This document shows, piece after piece, positions 28,446-38,233 of a stretch of 64,000 nucleotides of DNA; position 1 is the stretch's first letter, and each line of letters opens with the position of its first letter. The stretch spans positions 429,279-493,278 of the forward strand of contig NZ_VYTY01000002.1 in assembly GCF_009821115.1 (NCBI RefSeq), written 5' to 3'. Source of the DNA: Nitrincola alkalisediminis. Lineage in GTDB: Bacteria > Pseudomonadota > Gammaproteobacteria > Pseudomonadales > Balneatricaceae. The position numbers were made by a program, and so were the translations under genes. Below the pieces are notes generated by a model. The model was given only the letters and a program-made list of their open reading frames with translations, was not told the DNA's origin and did no database searches.

Positions 28446-29345
28446 ATGCCCTGGTTACAAATTTCGTTATCAACTACACCCGACTGCGCTGAACAATACG
28501 AGGATATTCTTCTCGCGGCTGGATGCGCCGTCGTGAGTTACCAAGACGCAGAAGATGAACCCATTTTCGAGCCCGACTTAGGTACAACCCCCTTATGGTC
28601 CAACACCATCGTCACGGGGTTGTTTGATGCCGAATATGATTTAAATGAAACCCTCGCATTGATCAAAGCAGAGCAGATGGCAACATGGCCTGACTCTGAA
28701 AACCTTCCTAGTATCAAAGCCGAAATACTTGAAGATAAAGACTGGGAACGTGAATGGATGGACAATTACCATCCAATGAAGTTTGGTCAACGCCTATGGG
28801 TCTGCCCAAGCTGGAAACCGGTCCCTGACCCAAACGCAGTCAATTTACTTCTCGATCCGGGGTTAGCGTTTGGAACAGGCACCCATCCAACCACCGCCCT
28901 ATGCTTGGAATGGCTAGATGCCGAAGATTTAAATGATAAGTTTGTCATAGATTATGGCTGCGGTTCCGGCATATTAGGGATTGCCGCACTCCTGTTAGGC
29001 GCACAATCAGTACATGCCGTCGATATAGACCCGCAAGCCTTGTCAGCCACCCAAGACAACTTACTAAGAAACGGACTGCACGGTGACCTTCTTCACACGT
29101 TTTATCCCGAATCGATGCCTACGGATATGGCGGACATCCTAGTTGCAAACATTTTAGCAGGTCCACTCAATAGCTTATGTCCTACGCTCTCTAAATTAGT
29201 TAAACCCGGCGGAAAGCTTTTACTGTCTGGCTTACTGTCTGCTCAAGCCGATGAACTGATTGACACCTACAGCAACAGCTTTATTATGGAAGCTCCTGTC
29301 GAAAAAGAAGGCTGGATTCGCCTCAGTGGTACGCGCCGCTCGTGA
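28446..29345 (+). CDS. prmA: Ribosomal protein L11 methyltransferase
   Basis: Trimethylates L11. 299 residues from the ATG at 28446, which has GGAG upstream; a 15-residue upstream extension is not conserved. The N-terminal substrate-recognition domain starts MPWLQISL, and the SAM domain shows LDPGLAFGTGTHPTT, VIDYGCGSGILGIAALLLGA and VANILAGPL. It is followed by the DUF3426 gene with a four-base overlap. Confidence 0.96.
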   Translation: MPWLQISLSTTPDCAEQYEDILLAAGCAVVSYQDAEDEPIFEPDLGTTPLWSNTIVTGLFDAEYDLNETLALIKAEQMATWPDSENLPSIKAEILEDKDWEREWMDNYHPMKFGQRLWVCPSWKPVPDPNAVNLLLDPGLAFGTGTHPTTALCLEWLDAEDLNDKFVIDYGCGSGILGIAALLLGAQSVHAVDIDPQALSATQDNLLRNGLHGDLLHTFYPESMPTDMADILVANILAGPLNSLCPTLSKLVKPGGKLLLSGLLSAQADELIDTYSNSFIMEAPVEKEGWIRLSGTRRS

Positions 29346-30319
29346 ATATAGAAATGATTACCACCCACTGCCCTCACTGCCATACGCAATACAAAATTAC
29401 GCCTGGCCACCTAAAAATAGCTTCGGGAAAGGTTCGGTGTGGGAAGTGCTTGAGTGTGTTTGATGCTCTGCCCGAAACACCGACATGGACAGACTCACCG
29501 GAAACAACCGATGTGGGTCATAACCCCCACATCGGCTCACACTCAACAGATTTTCTAAAACCCCCATCGTCAGATGATGAAAACAACATCAACACCTCGT
29601 TGTTTGCCCAGACGAATGATTCCGACGATGCATCTGACGCAATCAAATTAGCCAATGATCTGCATGCACCACAGCAAACGCCGAATTCAAACGCTATCGA
29701 GCAACCTTTATCTCAGCTTGCATCTCAACTTCGTCAACTAAACACCGCTCAGATCGATACGGAAGCCCTTCAGGGCAAACCGTTTTTAGATATAAAAGCG
29801 GAACCACTGAATCTACGCAACCCTGACTTCAAACAGCCCAAAAGCAATGATCTACCCATTATGCTCATGTGCTTTTTGGGTATTCTAATCCTAACTTTTC
29901 AAGTCTTATGGTTTGAACGTCAATCTCTGGCCAAGTACCCAGCACTTGATAGTGCCTACCAGGTCATTTGCGTATTGATGAATTGCGACCTACCCAGTCA
30001 TAAGGCGTATCAGGAAATTGTGTCTCATCAACTGATCATCAGGCAGCACCCTCGTGAACCAGATGGGTTGATTGCAAGCTTGGTGATTGAAAACACGGCG
30101 CATTTTTCGCAACCCTTCCCAGTCCTGCGCCTCTCTTTTACGGATCAAAAAAATACACAAGTTGCGGTACGCGCCTTCAGGCCTCAAGAATATCTCAACT
30201 CTCCCCTGTTTGATCCCCAAAGAATGCCAACAAAACAGCGACTTGAGGTTGGACTCGAAATGATGAAACCCATTGAAGGCCACTTAGGCTATACCCTCAA
30301 CATTCTGCCCTCTCACTAA
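29342..30319 (+). CDS. Zinc-ribbon and DUF3426 domain membrane protein
   Basis: A 325-residue protein. The N-terminus has an MJ0042-type zinc ribbon, CPHCHTQYKI and later VRCGKCLSVFD (two CxxC pairs). A polar, low-complexity linker (about 45-165) leads to one membrane helix (about 176-195), then a periplasmic DUF3426 domain with a DxxxR-x-F-R-P-x-E-Y ending. This family sits between prmA and dusB in many gammaproteobacteria and has no known function. A GTG at 29342 overlaps the prmA stop (GTGA); an ATG at 29354, only four residues later, is an equally good start. Confidence 0.82.
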   Translation: MNIEMITTHCPHCHTQYKITPGHLKIASGKVRCGKCLSVFDALPETPTWTDSPETTDVGHNPHIGSHSTDFLKPPSSDDENNINTSLFAQTNDSDDASDAIKLANDLHAPQQTPNSNAIEQPLSQLASQLRQLNTAQIDTEALQGKPFLDIKAEPLNLRNPDFKQPKSNDLPIMLMCFLGILILTFQVLWFERQSLAKYPALDSAYQVICVLMNCDLPSHKAYQEIVSHQLIIRQHPREPDGLIASLVIENTAHFSQPFPVLRLSFTDQKNTQVAVRAFRPQEYLNSPLFDPQRMPTKQRLEVGLEMMKPIEGHLGYTLNILPSH

Positions 30320-30469
30320 ACAAACTGATCTTTAGATCAAAAAATCATCAGAATCGACTTGGAGCCCTCGGCCAGAAGCGGTATCATTACCCACCTTCCG
30401 TGAATGCTCTTTTTTTCTGGTGTAACTGCACCGGACAGATATTTTTTTGACTCATTTTTAAGGTTAAGT

Positions 30470-31450
30470 ATGTTTCAGGTCGGTCCCTACATCATAAATA
30501 GCCAAGTTATTCTGGCGCCTATGGCGGGGATCACTGACAGACCCTTTCGTCAATTATGCCGACGAATGGGAGCGGGACTTGCCGTTTCCGAAATGGTCAT
30601 TAGCGATGTCAGCTTTTGGAAAACCCATAAATCTGCCTTTCGCTTAGACCATCAAGGTGAGACCAGCCCTCGCTCTGTCCAGATTGCTGGATCAGATCCA
30701 GACATGATGGCTTATGCTGCTAAAATGAATGTCGAGCGCGGCGCCCAGATTATTGATATCAATATGGGCTGCCCTGCCAAAAAAGTCTGTAACCGCGCAG
30801 CAGGTTCGGCGTTGATGCGTGAACCTGAGCTAGTAAAACAGATTCTGGAAGCTGTTGTGAGTGCTGTCGACGTCCCTGTGACCCTAAAAATGAGAACAGG
30901 TTGGTCATCCGAGCTCAAAAATGGCATCGAAATCGCTCAAATGGCTCAAGCGACGGGTATTCAAGCCTTAGCCGTACACGGCAGGACGCGTGCTGATGCC
31001 TATCGTGGCCAAGCTGAATACGAAACGTTAGCCAGAATTCGAGAGGTTATCGACATTCCCCTTTTTGCAAATGGGGATATTGACTCACCGAATAAAGCAG
31101 CTGACGTGCTAAAACAGACAGGTGCTGATGCCGTTATGATCGGGCGTGCGGCCCAAGGCCAACCTTGGTTATTTCGAGAGATTGATCATTTTTTGAAAAC
31201 AGGTACATATGCAGTACCGCCTGAGACCCAGGAAGTCCATGACATCATGCTTGAGCACCTACAGGCTTTACATGCTTTTTACGGTGAAGTGTTAGGTGTT
31301 CGAATTGCTAGAAAGCACATAGGCTGGTATCTGAACGTACAGCAAACAGGATCCGAGTTCCGGAAATTTTTTAATTCAATTGACACAGCAGAACAGCAAG
31401 TAAACGAATTGGTGCTTTTTTTAGCCTCGACCAATTCCGCTGCCGCCTGA
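30470..31450 (+). CDS. dusB: tRNA-dihydrouridine synthase DusB
   Basis: FMN enzyme that reduces uridine 17 in tRNA. 326 residues from the ATG at 30470 (AAGG upstream); a 22-residue extension is rejected. The FMN barrel starts with LAPMAGITDRPFRQLC; the DUS signature with the catalytic cysteine is INMGCPAKKVCNRAAGSAL; TLKMRTGWS and AVMIGRAAQGQPW follow. It is the first gene of the classic dusB-fis operon. Confidence 0.96.
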   Translation: MFQVGPYIINSQVILAPMAGITDRPFRQLCRRMGAGLAVSEMVISDVSFWKTHKSAFRLDHQGETSPRSVQIAGSDPDMMAYAAKMNVERGAQIIDINMGCPAKKVCNRAAGSALMREPELVKQILEAVVSAVDVPVTLKMRTGWSSELKNGIEIAQMAQATGIQALAVHGRTRADAYRGQAEYETLARIREVIDIPLFANGDIDSPNKAADVLKQTGADAVMIGRAAQGQPWLFREIDHFLKTGTYAVPPETQEVHDIMLEHLQALHAFYGEVLGVRIARKHIGWYLNVQQTGSEFRKFFNSIDTAEQQVNELVLFLASTNSAAA

Positions 31451-31465
31451 CATCGGGATACGCTT

Positions 31466-31753
31466 ATGAACGCAATGGACAATAAAATCGTGAAACAAGC
31501 CTCAACTGCACAACAGACCACACCTCCGCAAACATTGCGGGACAGTGTTCATCAGTCCATGACAAGCTACTTCAAACAACTCGATGGCCAACCGGTTACA
31601 GATGTCTACCAAATGGTACTGTCTGAAATCGAAGCTCCATTGTTTGAAAGCGTTATGGCTTACACGAAAGACAATCAGACCAAAGCGTCTGAGCTGCTGG
31701 GTTTGAATCGTGGAACCCTGCGCAAAAAACTAAAACAGTACGGATTGCTTTAA
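31466..31753 (+). CDS. fis: DNA-binding protein Fis
   Basis: Nucleoid protein that bends DNA and activates rRNA promoters. 95 residues against 98 in E. coli. The C-terminal helix-turn-helix is intact, ending SELLGLNRGTLRKKLKQYGLL (helix D carries the DNA-contacting Asn-Arg-Thr-Lys set). The central dimer helices are LYQMVLSEIEAPLFESVMAY-like. It follows dusB by 15 bases, as in most gammaproteobacteria. A 5S rRNA end is in this same window, a likely type of target. Confidence 0.96.
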   Translation: MNAMDNKIVKQASTAQQTTPPQTLRDSVHQSMTSYFKQLDGQPVTDVYQMVLSEIEAPLFESVMAYTKDNQTKASELLGLNRGTLRKKLKQYGLL

Positions 31754-31787
31754 TTTTTGAACCATCAATTGCTGGCCGGAACCCCTT

Positions 31788-33371
31788 ATGTCTGAGCAAA
31801 CTATCACCCCAGTGCGTCGTGCACTGATCAGTGTATCCGATAAAACCGGAATCCTTGACTTTGCACGCGCCCTCACTGAGCGTGGTGTTGAAATTTTATC
31901 AACGGGTGGGACTTACAAACTCTTACTTGAAAACCAAATTAGTGCGGTTGAAGTCTCTGATTACACAGGCTTTCCAGAAATGATGGATGGTCGTGTCAAA
32001 ACCCTGCACCCTAAGATTCATGGTGGCATCCTCGGCCGTAGAGGTCAGGACGATGCCATTATGCAAGAACATAATATTTCGGCAATTGACATGGTGATTG
32101 TCAATCTTTATCCCTTTGCTCAAACCATTGCCCGTCCAGATTGCGACCTTGCCATGGCCATCGAAAATATCGATATCGGTGGACCGACCATGGTGCGCTC
32201 AGCGGCTAAAAATCATAAAGATGTCGCGATCGTTGTCAACGCATCAGACTATGACGTTATTATTCAAGAACTGGATGAAAATCAAGGCTTGTCTCATAAA
32301 ACACGCTTCGATCTTGCCGTCAAAGCCTTCGAGCATACTGCAGCATATGACGGTATGATTGCCAACTATCTTGGCGCCATTATCGAGGGTGATGAAGAGC
32401 TCCCATCAGCGTTTCCGCGCACGTTCAATACGCAATTCATCAAAGCTCAAGAAATGCGTTATGGCGAAAACCCTCACCAGAAAGCGGCATTTTATATTGA
32501 AGCCAACCCATCTGAGCCCTCCGTTTCCACGGCAAGACAAGTGCAAGGCAAGGCCCTTTCTTACAATAATGTCGCCGATACCGATGCGGCTCTGGAATGT
32601 GTCAAACCTTTCCGTGACCCTGCCTGTGTGATTGTAAAACATGCCAATCCTTGTGGTGTGGCCATCGGCGAGAACCTTTTGGATGCGTATAACCGCGCCT
32701 TTTTGACTGATCCAACCTCGGCTTTTGGCGGCATTATTGCTTTCAATCGTGAGTTGGATGGAAAAACTGCCCAAGCGATTGTGGATCGTCAATTCGTTGA
32801 AGTGATTATTGCCCCTTCTGTTACCCAAGAAGCCTCTGAAATTGTGGCTGCAAAACCCAACGTGCGCCTACTCGAATGCGGACAATGGGATTCACATCCG
32901 TCCAAATCTTTGGATTACAAACGCGTCAACGGCGGTTTACTCATCCAAGATCGTGATCTAGGCATGATTGATGCTTCACAGCTTAAGATCGTGACCAAAC
33001 GTCAACCCAGTGAGCAAGAAATCCGTGATTTGCTCTTTTGCTGGGAAGTGGCTAAGTTTGTCAAATCCAATGCGATTGTTTATGCACGCGATGGTCAAAC
33101 CATTGGTATTGGCGCCGGACAAATGAGCCGTGTCTACTCGGCACGTATCGCCGCCATTAAAGCCGCTGATGAAGGATTGGAAGTCAAGGGATCGGTCATG
33201 GCATCAGACGCCTTCTTCCCGTTCCGAGACGGCATCGATTCTGCAGCCGAAGCGGGAATCACGGCGGTTATTCAGCCAGGCGGTTCAATGCGTGATCAAG
33301 AAGTAATTGATGCTGCAAACGAACATGGCATGGCAATGGTCTTTACGGGCATGCGTCACTTCCGTCACTAA
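31788..33371 (+). CDS. purH: Bifunctional AICAR formyltransferase / IMP cyclohydrolase
   Basis: Catalyses the last two steps of IMP synthesis. 527 residues. The N-terminal MGS-like cyclohydrolase domain (1-200) starts [18 protein letters not shown] with [34 protein letters not shown] block. The C-terminal formyltransferase domain contains the catalytic lysine and histidine in [10 protein letters not shown], and ends [12 protein letters not shown]. It lies 34 bases after fis and is directly coupled to purD, as in other gammaproteobacteria. Confidence 0.97.
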   Translation: MSEQTITPVRRALISVSDKTGILDFARALTERGVEILSTGGTYKLLLENQISAVEVSDYTGFPEMMDGRVKTLHPKIHGGILGRRGQDDAIMQEHNISAIDMVIVNLYPFAQTIARPDCDLAMAIENIDIGGPTMVRSAAKNHKDVAIVVNASDYDVIIQELDENQGLSHKTRFDLAVKAFEHTAAYDGMIANYLGAIIEGDEELPSAFPRTFNTQFIKAQEMRYGENPHQKAAFYIEANPSEPSVSTARQVQGKALSYNNVADTDAALECVKPFRDPACVIVKHANPCGVAIGENLLDAYNRAFLTDPTSAFGGIIAFNRELDGKTAQAIVDRQFVEVIIAPSVTQEASEIVAAKPNVRLLECGQWDSHPSKSLDYKRVNGGLLIQDRDLGMIDASQLKIVTKRQPSEQEIRDLLFCWEVAKFVKSNAIVYARDGQTIGIGAGQMSRVYSARIAAIKAADEGLEVKGSVMASDAFFPFRDGIDSAAEAGITAVIQPGGSMRDQEVIDAANEHGMAMVFTGMRHFRH

Positions 33372-33397
33372 TGGGCCTTCAATTACAGGAACAAGCA

Positions 33398-34681
33398 ATG
33401 AACATTTTGATTATCGGCTCAGGCGGGCGTGAGCACGCTTTAGCTTGGTCAGTTGCACAAGACACACGCGTTACACAAGTCTTCGTTGCTCCAGGTAACG
33501 CCGCTACGGCAACTGAGCAGAAAATGTCCAACGTTACGATTGATGTATTGGACATCGATGGCTTAATTCAATTTGCAAAAGACACATCCATTGACTTAAC
33601 GATTGTTGGCCCAGAAGCACCTCTCGTTGCCGGCGTGGTTGATCGTTTTCAAGCGGAAGGCCTGCGAATTTTTGGCCCAAGTGCTGCAGCCGCTCAACTG
33701 GAAGGCTCAAAAGCCTTTACCAAGGACTTCTTGGCTCGACACCAGATCCCAACCGCCGACTACCAAAACTTTACAGATGTAGACTCAGCGTTGGCCTACC
33801 TTCAAGAAAAAGGGGCCCCGATTGTTATCAAAGCGGATGGTCTAGCAGCGGGCAAAGGCGTCATCGTTGCGATGACCCTTGCAGAAGCTGAGGAAGCGGT
33901 TAAAGACATGCTTGCCGGTAATGCCTTTGGTGACGCAGGACACCGTGTTGTCATTGAAGAGTTTCTGGAAGGCGAAGAAGCATCCTTTATCGTGATGGTC
34001 GATGGTGAACATGTGCTCCCTATGGCAACCAGCCAAGATCATAAACGTGTTGGCGATGCCGATACTGGCCCCAATACGGGTGGGATGGGGGCTTACTCAC
34101 CTGCACCTGTTGTCACGCCTGAAATCCATGATCGCGTCATGCGTGACGTCATTATGCCAACGGTTAGAGGAATGGCCGCTGAAGGCATGCCCTATACCGG
34201 ATTCTTATATGCAGGCTTGATGATTGATGCGACGGGGGCTCCAAAAGTCATTGAGTACAACTGCCGTTTTGGTGATCCTGAAACACAACCGATTATGATG
34301 CGTTTACAATCCAGTCTTGTTGACTTATGCAACGCCGCACTGGATAAAACACTCAATCAGGTTACAGCCGAATGGGATTCACGTTGCGCTGTTGGTGTAG
34401 TGATGGCAGCCGGTGGTTATCCTGGAGAATACCGTAAAGGGGATGTCATTTCGTTTCCAGATTCCACACCTGAGTCATGTCGCGTCTTTCATGCCGGAAC
34501 ACGTCTTGAAAACGGACAAGCCGTTACAGCAGGTGGACGTGTTCTCTGCGTTACTGCCTTGGGTAACAGCGTTCTGGATGCACAGCAGAAAGCCTATGCC
34601 TTAACCAAAATGATCCATTGGGATGGGGCATTTTACCGCCAGGACATTGGCTATCGCGCCATTGCTCGCGAAACATCGTAA
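33398..34681 (+). CDS. purD: Phosphoribosylamine-glycine ligase
   Basis: GAR synthetase, the second step of purine synthesis. 427 residues from the ATG at 33398, which follows CAGGA; the frame's first ATG at 33371 overlaps the purH stop and adds nine residues not seen in the family. The N-domain has NILIIGSGGREHALAW; the ATP-grasp core shows KADGLAAGKGV and EEFLEGEEASF; the GARS signature is FGDPETQP. Confidence 0.96.
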   Translation: MNILIIGSGGREHALAWSVAQDTRVTQVFVAPGNAATATEQKMSNVTIDVLDIDGLIQFAKDTSIDLTIVGPEAPLVAGVVDRFQAEGLRIFGPSAAAAQLEGSKAFTKDFLARHQIPTADYQNFTDVDSALAYLQEKGAPIVIKADGLAAGKGVIVAMTLAEAEEAVKDMLAGNAFGDAGHRVVIEEFLEGEEASFIVMVDGEHVLPMATSQDHKRVGDADTGPNTGGMGAYSPAPVVTPEIHDRVMRDVIMPTVRGMAAEGMPYTGFLYAGLMIDATGAPKVIEYNCRFGDPETQPIMMRLQSSLVDLCNAALDKTLNQVTAEWDSRCAVGVVMAAGGYPGEYRKGDVISFPDSTPESCRVFHAGTRLENGQAVTAGGRVLCVTALGNSVLDAQQKAYALTKMIHWDGAFYRQDIGYRAIARETS

Positions 34682-34703
34682 CACACGGCACCTACACCTT
34701 TCT

Positions 34704-34738
34704 AAAACCAAGCCGTGCTTATCGCGGCTTTGGTTTTT
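34704..34738 (+). terminator. Terminator after purHD
   Basis: AAAACCAAGCCG (34704-34715) pairs with CGGCTTTGGTTTT (34725-34737) with one bulged T, followed by further T residues. Confidence 0.85.
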
Positions 34739-34858
34739 CTCTAGTCCCCTTCAAAAAACAGCCCTACTAATCTAAAAGACCTTGATCACTTCATTGATTA
34801 TCTTCGTATTTATCTTTATAAATAAACTATAAATTGAATAATGATCTTAAGGAAATAC

Positions 34859-34869
34859 GCTACACTTAA
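34859..34869 (+). promoter_or_regulatory. Predicted sigma-S (RpoS) promoter of prkA-yeaH-spoVR
   Basis: GCTACACTTAA matches the extended sigma-S -10 consensus KCTAYACTTAA at every position. It lies about 110 bases before the prkA ATG. The E. coli homologues of this operon are RpoS-dependent, which agrees. No convincing -35 box is present, as is usual for sigma-S promoters. Confidence 0.6.
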
Positions 34870-34979
34870 TTACACATTCAAGAAAAGAACTTGAACCAGC
34901 CCTGATATCCATGAGTCTAAACTTTATATACCCCTCTATGTAAAGTGCTAGTTCTTCAGCTACGACAGGAAGGTGATCA

Positions 34980-36902
34980 ATGAGTATTTTCGAACACTAC
35001 AAATCTCGCTACACCTCGGTATTGCAGGAGGAAATGACCCTGCAAGAGTACCTTAACCTCTGTAAAGAAGACCCGCTTACCTACGTCAATGCGGCTGAGC
35101 GCATGTTAAAAGCCATCGGCGAACCCGAAGTCATTGACACCTCGAGAGACCCTCGGTTAAGTCGCATTTTCTCCAACAAAGTCATCAAGCGCTACCCAGC
35201 CTTTTCTGAATTTTATGGAATGGAAGATGCCATCGAAAACATAGTTTCCTACTTCCGACATGCCGCACAGGGGCTAGAGGAGAAGAAACAAATTTTGTAC
35301 TTACTTGGGCCTGTCGGTGGAGGCAAATCCTCTCTCGCCGAACGCTTAAAGCACTTAATGGAGAAAATCCCTTTTTACGCCATCAAAGGCTCGCCGGTTT
35401 TTGAATCGCCCCTAGGGTTGTTCAATCCCGAAGAAGATGCCACTTTGTTAGAAGAGGACTTCGGAATCCCTCGTCGCTACTTACGCGGCATTATGTCACC
35501 TTGGGCCGTTAAACGCCTTCATGAGTATGGGGGTGATCTTTCTCGCTTCAAAGTGGTCAAACTTTACCCTTCTATTCTGAATCAAATAGCATTGGCCAAA
35601 ACCGAGCCAGGCGATGAGAACAACCAAGACATTTCCAGCTTGGTCGGTAAAGTCGACATTCGTAAGCTAGAAGAGTATCCACAGCATGACCCAGATGCCT
35701 ATAGTTTTTCAGGCGCCTTGTGTCGTGCTAACCAAGGAATTATGGAGTTCGTTGAAATGTTTAAAGCACCCATCAAGGTGCTGCATCCATTATTAACAGC
35801 CACTCAAGAAGGAAACTACAACAGCACAGAAGGAATGGGAGCCATTCCATTTGACGGCATTATTCTTGCTCACTCAAATGAGTCCGAATGGCAAACCTTT
35901 AAAAACAACAAAACCAACGAAGCCTTCATTGATCGTGTGTATATTGTTAAGGTGCCCTATTGCTCACGTGTCACTGAAGAAATCAACATTTACGCCAAAC
36001 TGCTTGAAAACAGCTCACTAAAAGCGTCGCCCTGCGCACCCGATACCTTAAATATGCTGGCTCAGTTTACGGTTCTATCGCGTCTTAAAGTACCGGAAAA
36101 CTCAAGCATCTACTCAAAAATGCGCATTTACGATGGTGAGAATCTAAAGGACACCGACCCTAAAGCAAAATCCCTACAAGAGTATAAGGACTCCGCTGGC
36201 GTCAATGAAGGCATGGACGGTCTCTCGACACGCTTCGCCTTTAAAATTCTCTCTAAAGTGTTCAACTTTGACCCTGTTGAAGTAGCTGCAAACCCTGTGC
36301 ATTTGTTATACGTTCTTGAAAAAGAGATTGCACAACAACAGTTTCCAACAGAGATTCAAGATCGATATTTAGGCTATTTAAAAGAGTACATAGCACCTAA
36401 ATACATCGAGTACTTAGGGAAGGAAATTCAAACCGCGTACCTAGAGTCTTACTCAGAGTACGGGCAAAACATTTTTGATCGTTATGTCACCTATGCCGAC
36501 TTCTGGATTCAAGATCAGGAGTACCGTGATCCTGAAACAGGAGACATCCTTGATAGACAAAGTATCAATGAGGAGCTCGAAAAAATCGAAAAACCTGCGG
36601 GCATCAGCAACCCAAAAGATTTCCGCCACGAAATTGTCAACTTTGTGTTGCGGGCGCGTGCCAATAATAACGGCAAGAATCCAACATGGAATAGCTATGA
36701 AAAAATGCGTTCTGTGATTGAGAAAAAAATGTTCGCCAATACTGAAGACCTGCTTCCTGTTATCTCATTTAACGCAAAAGCATCCTCAGATGATCAGAAA
36801 AAGCACAGTGAATTTGTAAAACGCATGATCCAACGTGGTTACACCGAGAAACAAGTAAGACTGTTATCCGAATGGTACATTCGTGTACGTAAATCTCAGT
36901 AA
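34980..36902 (+). CDS. prkA: PrkA-family serine protein kinase
   Basis: A 640-residue YeaG/PrkA protein. The AAA+ type N-terminal domain has Walker A GPVGGGKS at 110-117 and a sensor-rich region with LLTATQEGNYNSTEG; the C-terminal part (about 400-640) corresponds to the PrkA kinase-like domain. PrkA family members phosphorylate proteins in Bacillus and take part in nitrogen-starvation and stationary-phase responses in E. coli, though whether they act as kinase or as AAA+ protease is debated. GGAAGG precedes the start. It begins an operon with yeaH and spoVR. Confidence 0.94.
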   Translation: MSIFEHYKSRYTSVLQEEMTLQEYLNLCKEDPLTYVNAAERMLKAIGEPEVIDTSRDPRLSRIFSNKVIKRYPAFSEFYGMEDAIENIVSYFRHAAQGLEEKKQILYLLGPVGGGKSSLAERLKHLMEKIPFYAIKGSPVFESPLGLFNPEEDATLLEEDFGIPRRYLRGIMSPWAVKRLHEYGGDLSRFKVVKLYPSILNQIALAKTEPGDENNQDISSLVGKVDIRKLEEYPQHDPDAYSFSGALCRANQGIMEFVEMFKAPIKVLHPLLTATQEGNYNSTEGMGAIPFDGIILAHSNESEWQTFKNNKTNEAFIDRVYIVKVPYCSRVTEEINIYAKLLENSSLKASPCAPDTLNMLAQFTVLSRLKVPENSSIYSKMRIYDGENLKDTDPKAKSLQEYKDSAGVNEGMDGLSTRFAFKILSKVFNFDPVEVAANPVHLLYVLEKEIAQQQFPTEIQDRYLGYLKEYIAPKYIEYLGKEIQTAYLESYSEYGQNIFDRYVTYADFWIQDQEYRDPETGDILDRQSINEELEKIEKPAGISNPKDFRHEIVNFVLRARANNNGKNPTWNSYEKMRSVIEKKMFANTEDLLPVISFNAKASSDDQKKHSEFVKRMIQRGYTEKQVRLLSEWYIRVRKSQ

Positions 36903-36946
36903 TTGGAAACCCGTTCAGCCTAGCTGCAACGGGTGGAGCTGGTTGT

Positions 36947-38233
36947 ATGAGCTATATTATCGACCGACGACTAAACGCCAAGAAAAAGAGTACGGTGAAC
37001 CGACAAAGGTTTCTTCGCCGCTATAAGCAACATATTAAAGAAGCTGTCGATCAGGCGATTAACGATCGTTCGATTACGGATCTAGAGCGAGGGGGCAAAG
37101 TCAGCATTCCTCGTAAGGATATCTCTGAGCCCATTTTTCATCATGGTCCTGGAGGTATCACAGATCGTGTCTATCCCGGCAATCGAGAATTCGCTGAAGG
37201 GGATGAGTTTAAACGACCAGAGCAAGGCGGTGGCGGCGGCTCTGGACAAGGAAAAGCCAGTAATCAAGGAGAAGGCGAAGATGAGTTCACCTTCAATATT
37301 AGTCAGGATGAATTCCTCGACTTTATGTTTGAAGATCTCGAACTGCCCAACTTAATTCGAAAAGAGCTCAAAGATGCCACGAGCTTTGAGACGCGAAGAG
37401 CGGGATTTTCGTCACACGGATCACCAGATAAACTGCACATTGTCCGTTCACTTAAAGCGGCCTATGCCCGCAGAATTGCGCTATCTGGCAATCGTCGAGA
37501 TGATATTCGAGCCCTTAGAAAAGAAATTTGGGCATTGGAAAAAGAAGCGGTAACGGATGACACAACCGAGCGACTTCAGGCACTGCGAGCAGCCTTGCTT
37601 GAACTCGAAAAAAGCGTCAAAAAATTACCCTTTATTGACGATTTTGATTTGCGCTATCAAAACTTAGTCAGGCTCCCAATCCCATCCAGTAAAGCGGTCA
37701 TGATCTGTGTGATGGATGTGTCTGGTTCGATGACACAATCCATTAAAGATATGGCAAAGCGTTTTTTTATCCTGCTCTACCTTTTTTTACAGCGCAATTA
37801 TAAACAAATCGAACTGGTCTTTGTTCGTCACCATACGTTGGCAAAAGAAGTTGATGAACAAGAGTTTTTTTACTCCCGCGAAACTGGAGGAACGATTGTC
37901 TCAGGTGCACTCAGCCTTACAGCAGACATCATCAAGAGCCGTTACTCACCCTCTGAATGGAATATCTACGTCGCACAAGCATCCGATGGCGACAACTGGG
38001 ATGGCGACTCGAGTTTATGTGGCGATCTTTTACGAGAAAAGTTGCTGCCTCTAGTTCAATATTTCGCCTATGTCGAGATCACAACAGGGCCTCATCAAAA
38101 CCTTTGGTATGAATATGAGGGCATTAAAGATCAGTTTTCTGAACAGTTTGCTATGCAGCAAATTACACAACCCGGCGATATCTATCCCGTGTTCAGAAAG
38201 CTCTTTGAAAAGCGTACAGAGGTGAACTCATGA
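36947..38233 (+). CDS. yeaH: YeaH/DUF444 von Willebrand-like protein
   Basis: A 428-residue protein of the UPF0229 (YeaH/YhbH) family. A VWA-like domain shows a MIDAS motif DVSGSM at 257-262, preceded by a glycine-rich stretch (about 91-102, GGGGGSGQG). The family works with PrkA in stress physiology, and YhbH in Bacillus acts in sporulation; the molecular role is unclear. It follows prkA by 44 bases and overlaps spoVR by four. Confidence 0.93.
   Translation: MSYIIDRRLNAKKKSTVNRQRFLRRYKQHIKEAVDQAINDRSITDLERGGKVSIPRKDISEPIFHHGPGGITDRVYPGNREFAEGDEFKRPEQGGGGGSGQGKASNQGEGEDEFTFNISQDEFLDFMFEDLELPNLIRKELKDATSFETRRAGFSSHGSPDKLHIVRSLKAAYARRIALSGNRRDDIRALRKEIWALEKEAVTDDTTERLQALRAALLELEKSVKKLPFIDDFDLRYQNLVRLPIPSSKAVMICVMDVSGSMTQSIKDMAKRFFILLYLFLQRNYKQIELVFVRHHTLAKEVDEQEFFYSRETGGTIVSGALSLTADIIKSRYSPSEWNIYVAQASDGDNWDGDSSLCGDLLREKLLPLVQYFAYVEITTGPHQNLWYEYEGIKDQFSEQFAMQQITQPGDIYPVFRKLFEKRTEVNS

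Noticed and set aside
32406..32828. 140-residue minus-strand frame
   Set aside because: Antisense to purH, with no start signal or domain.
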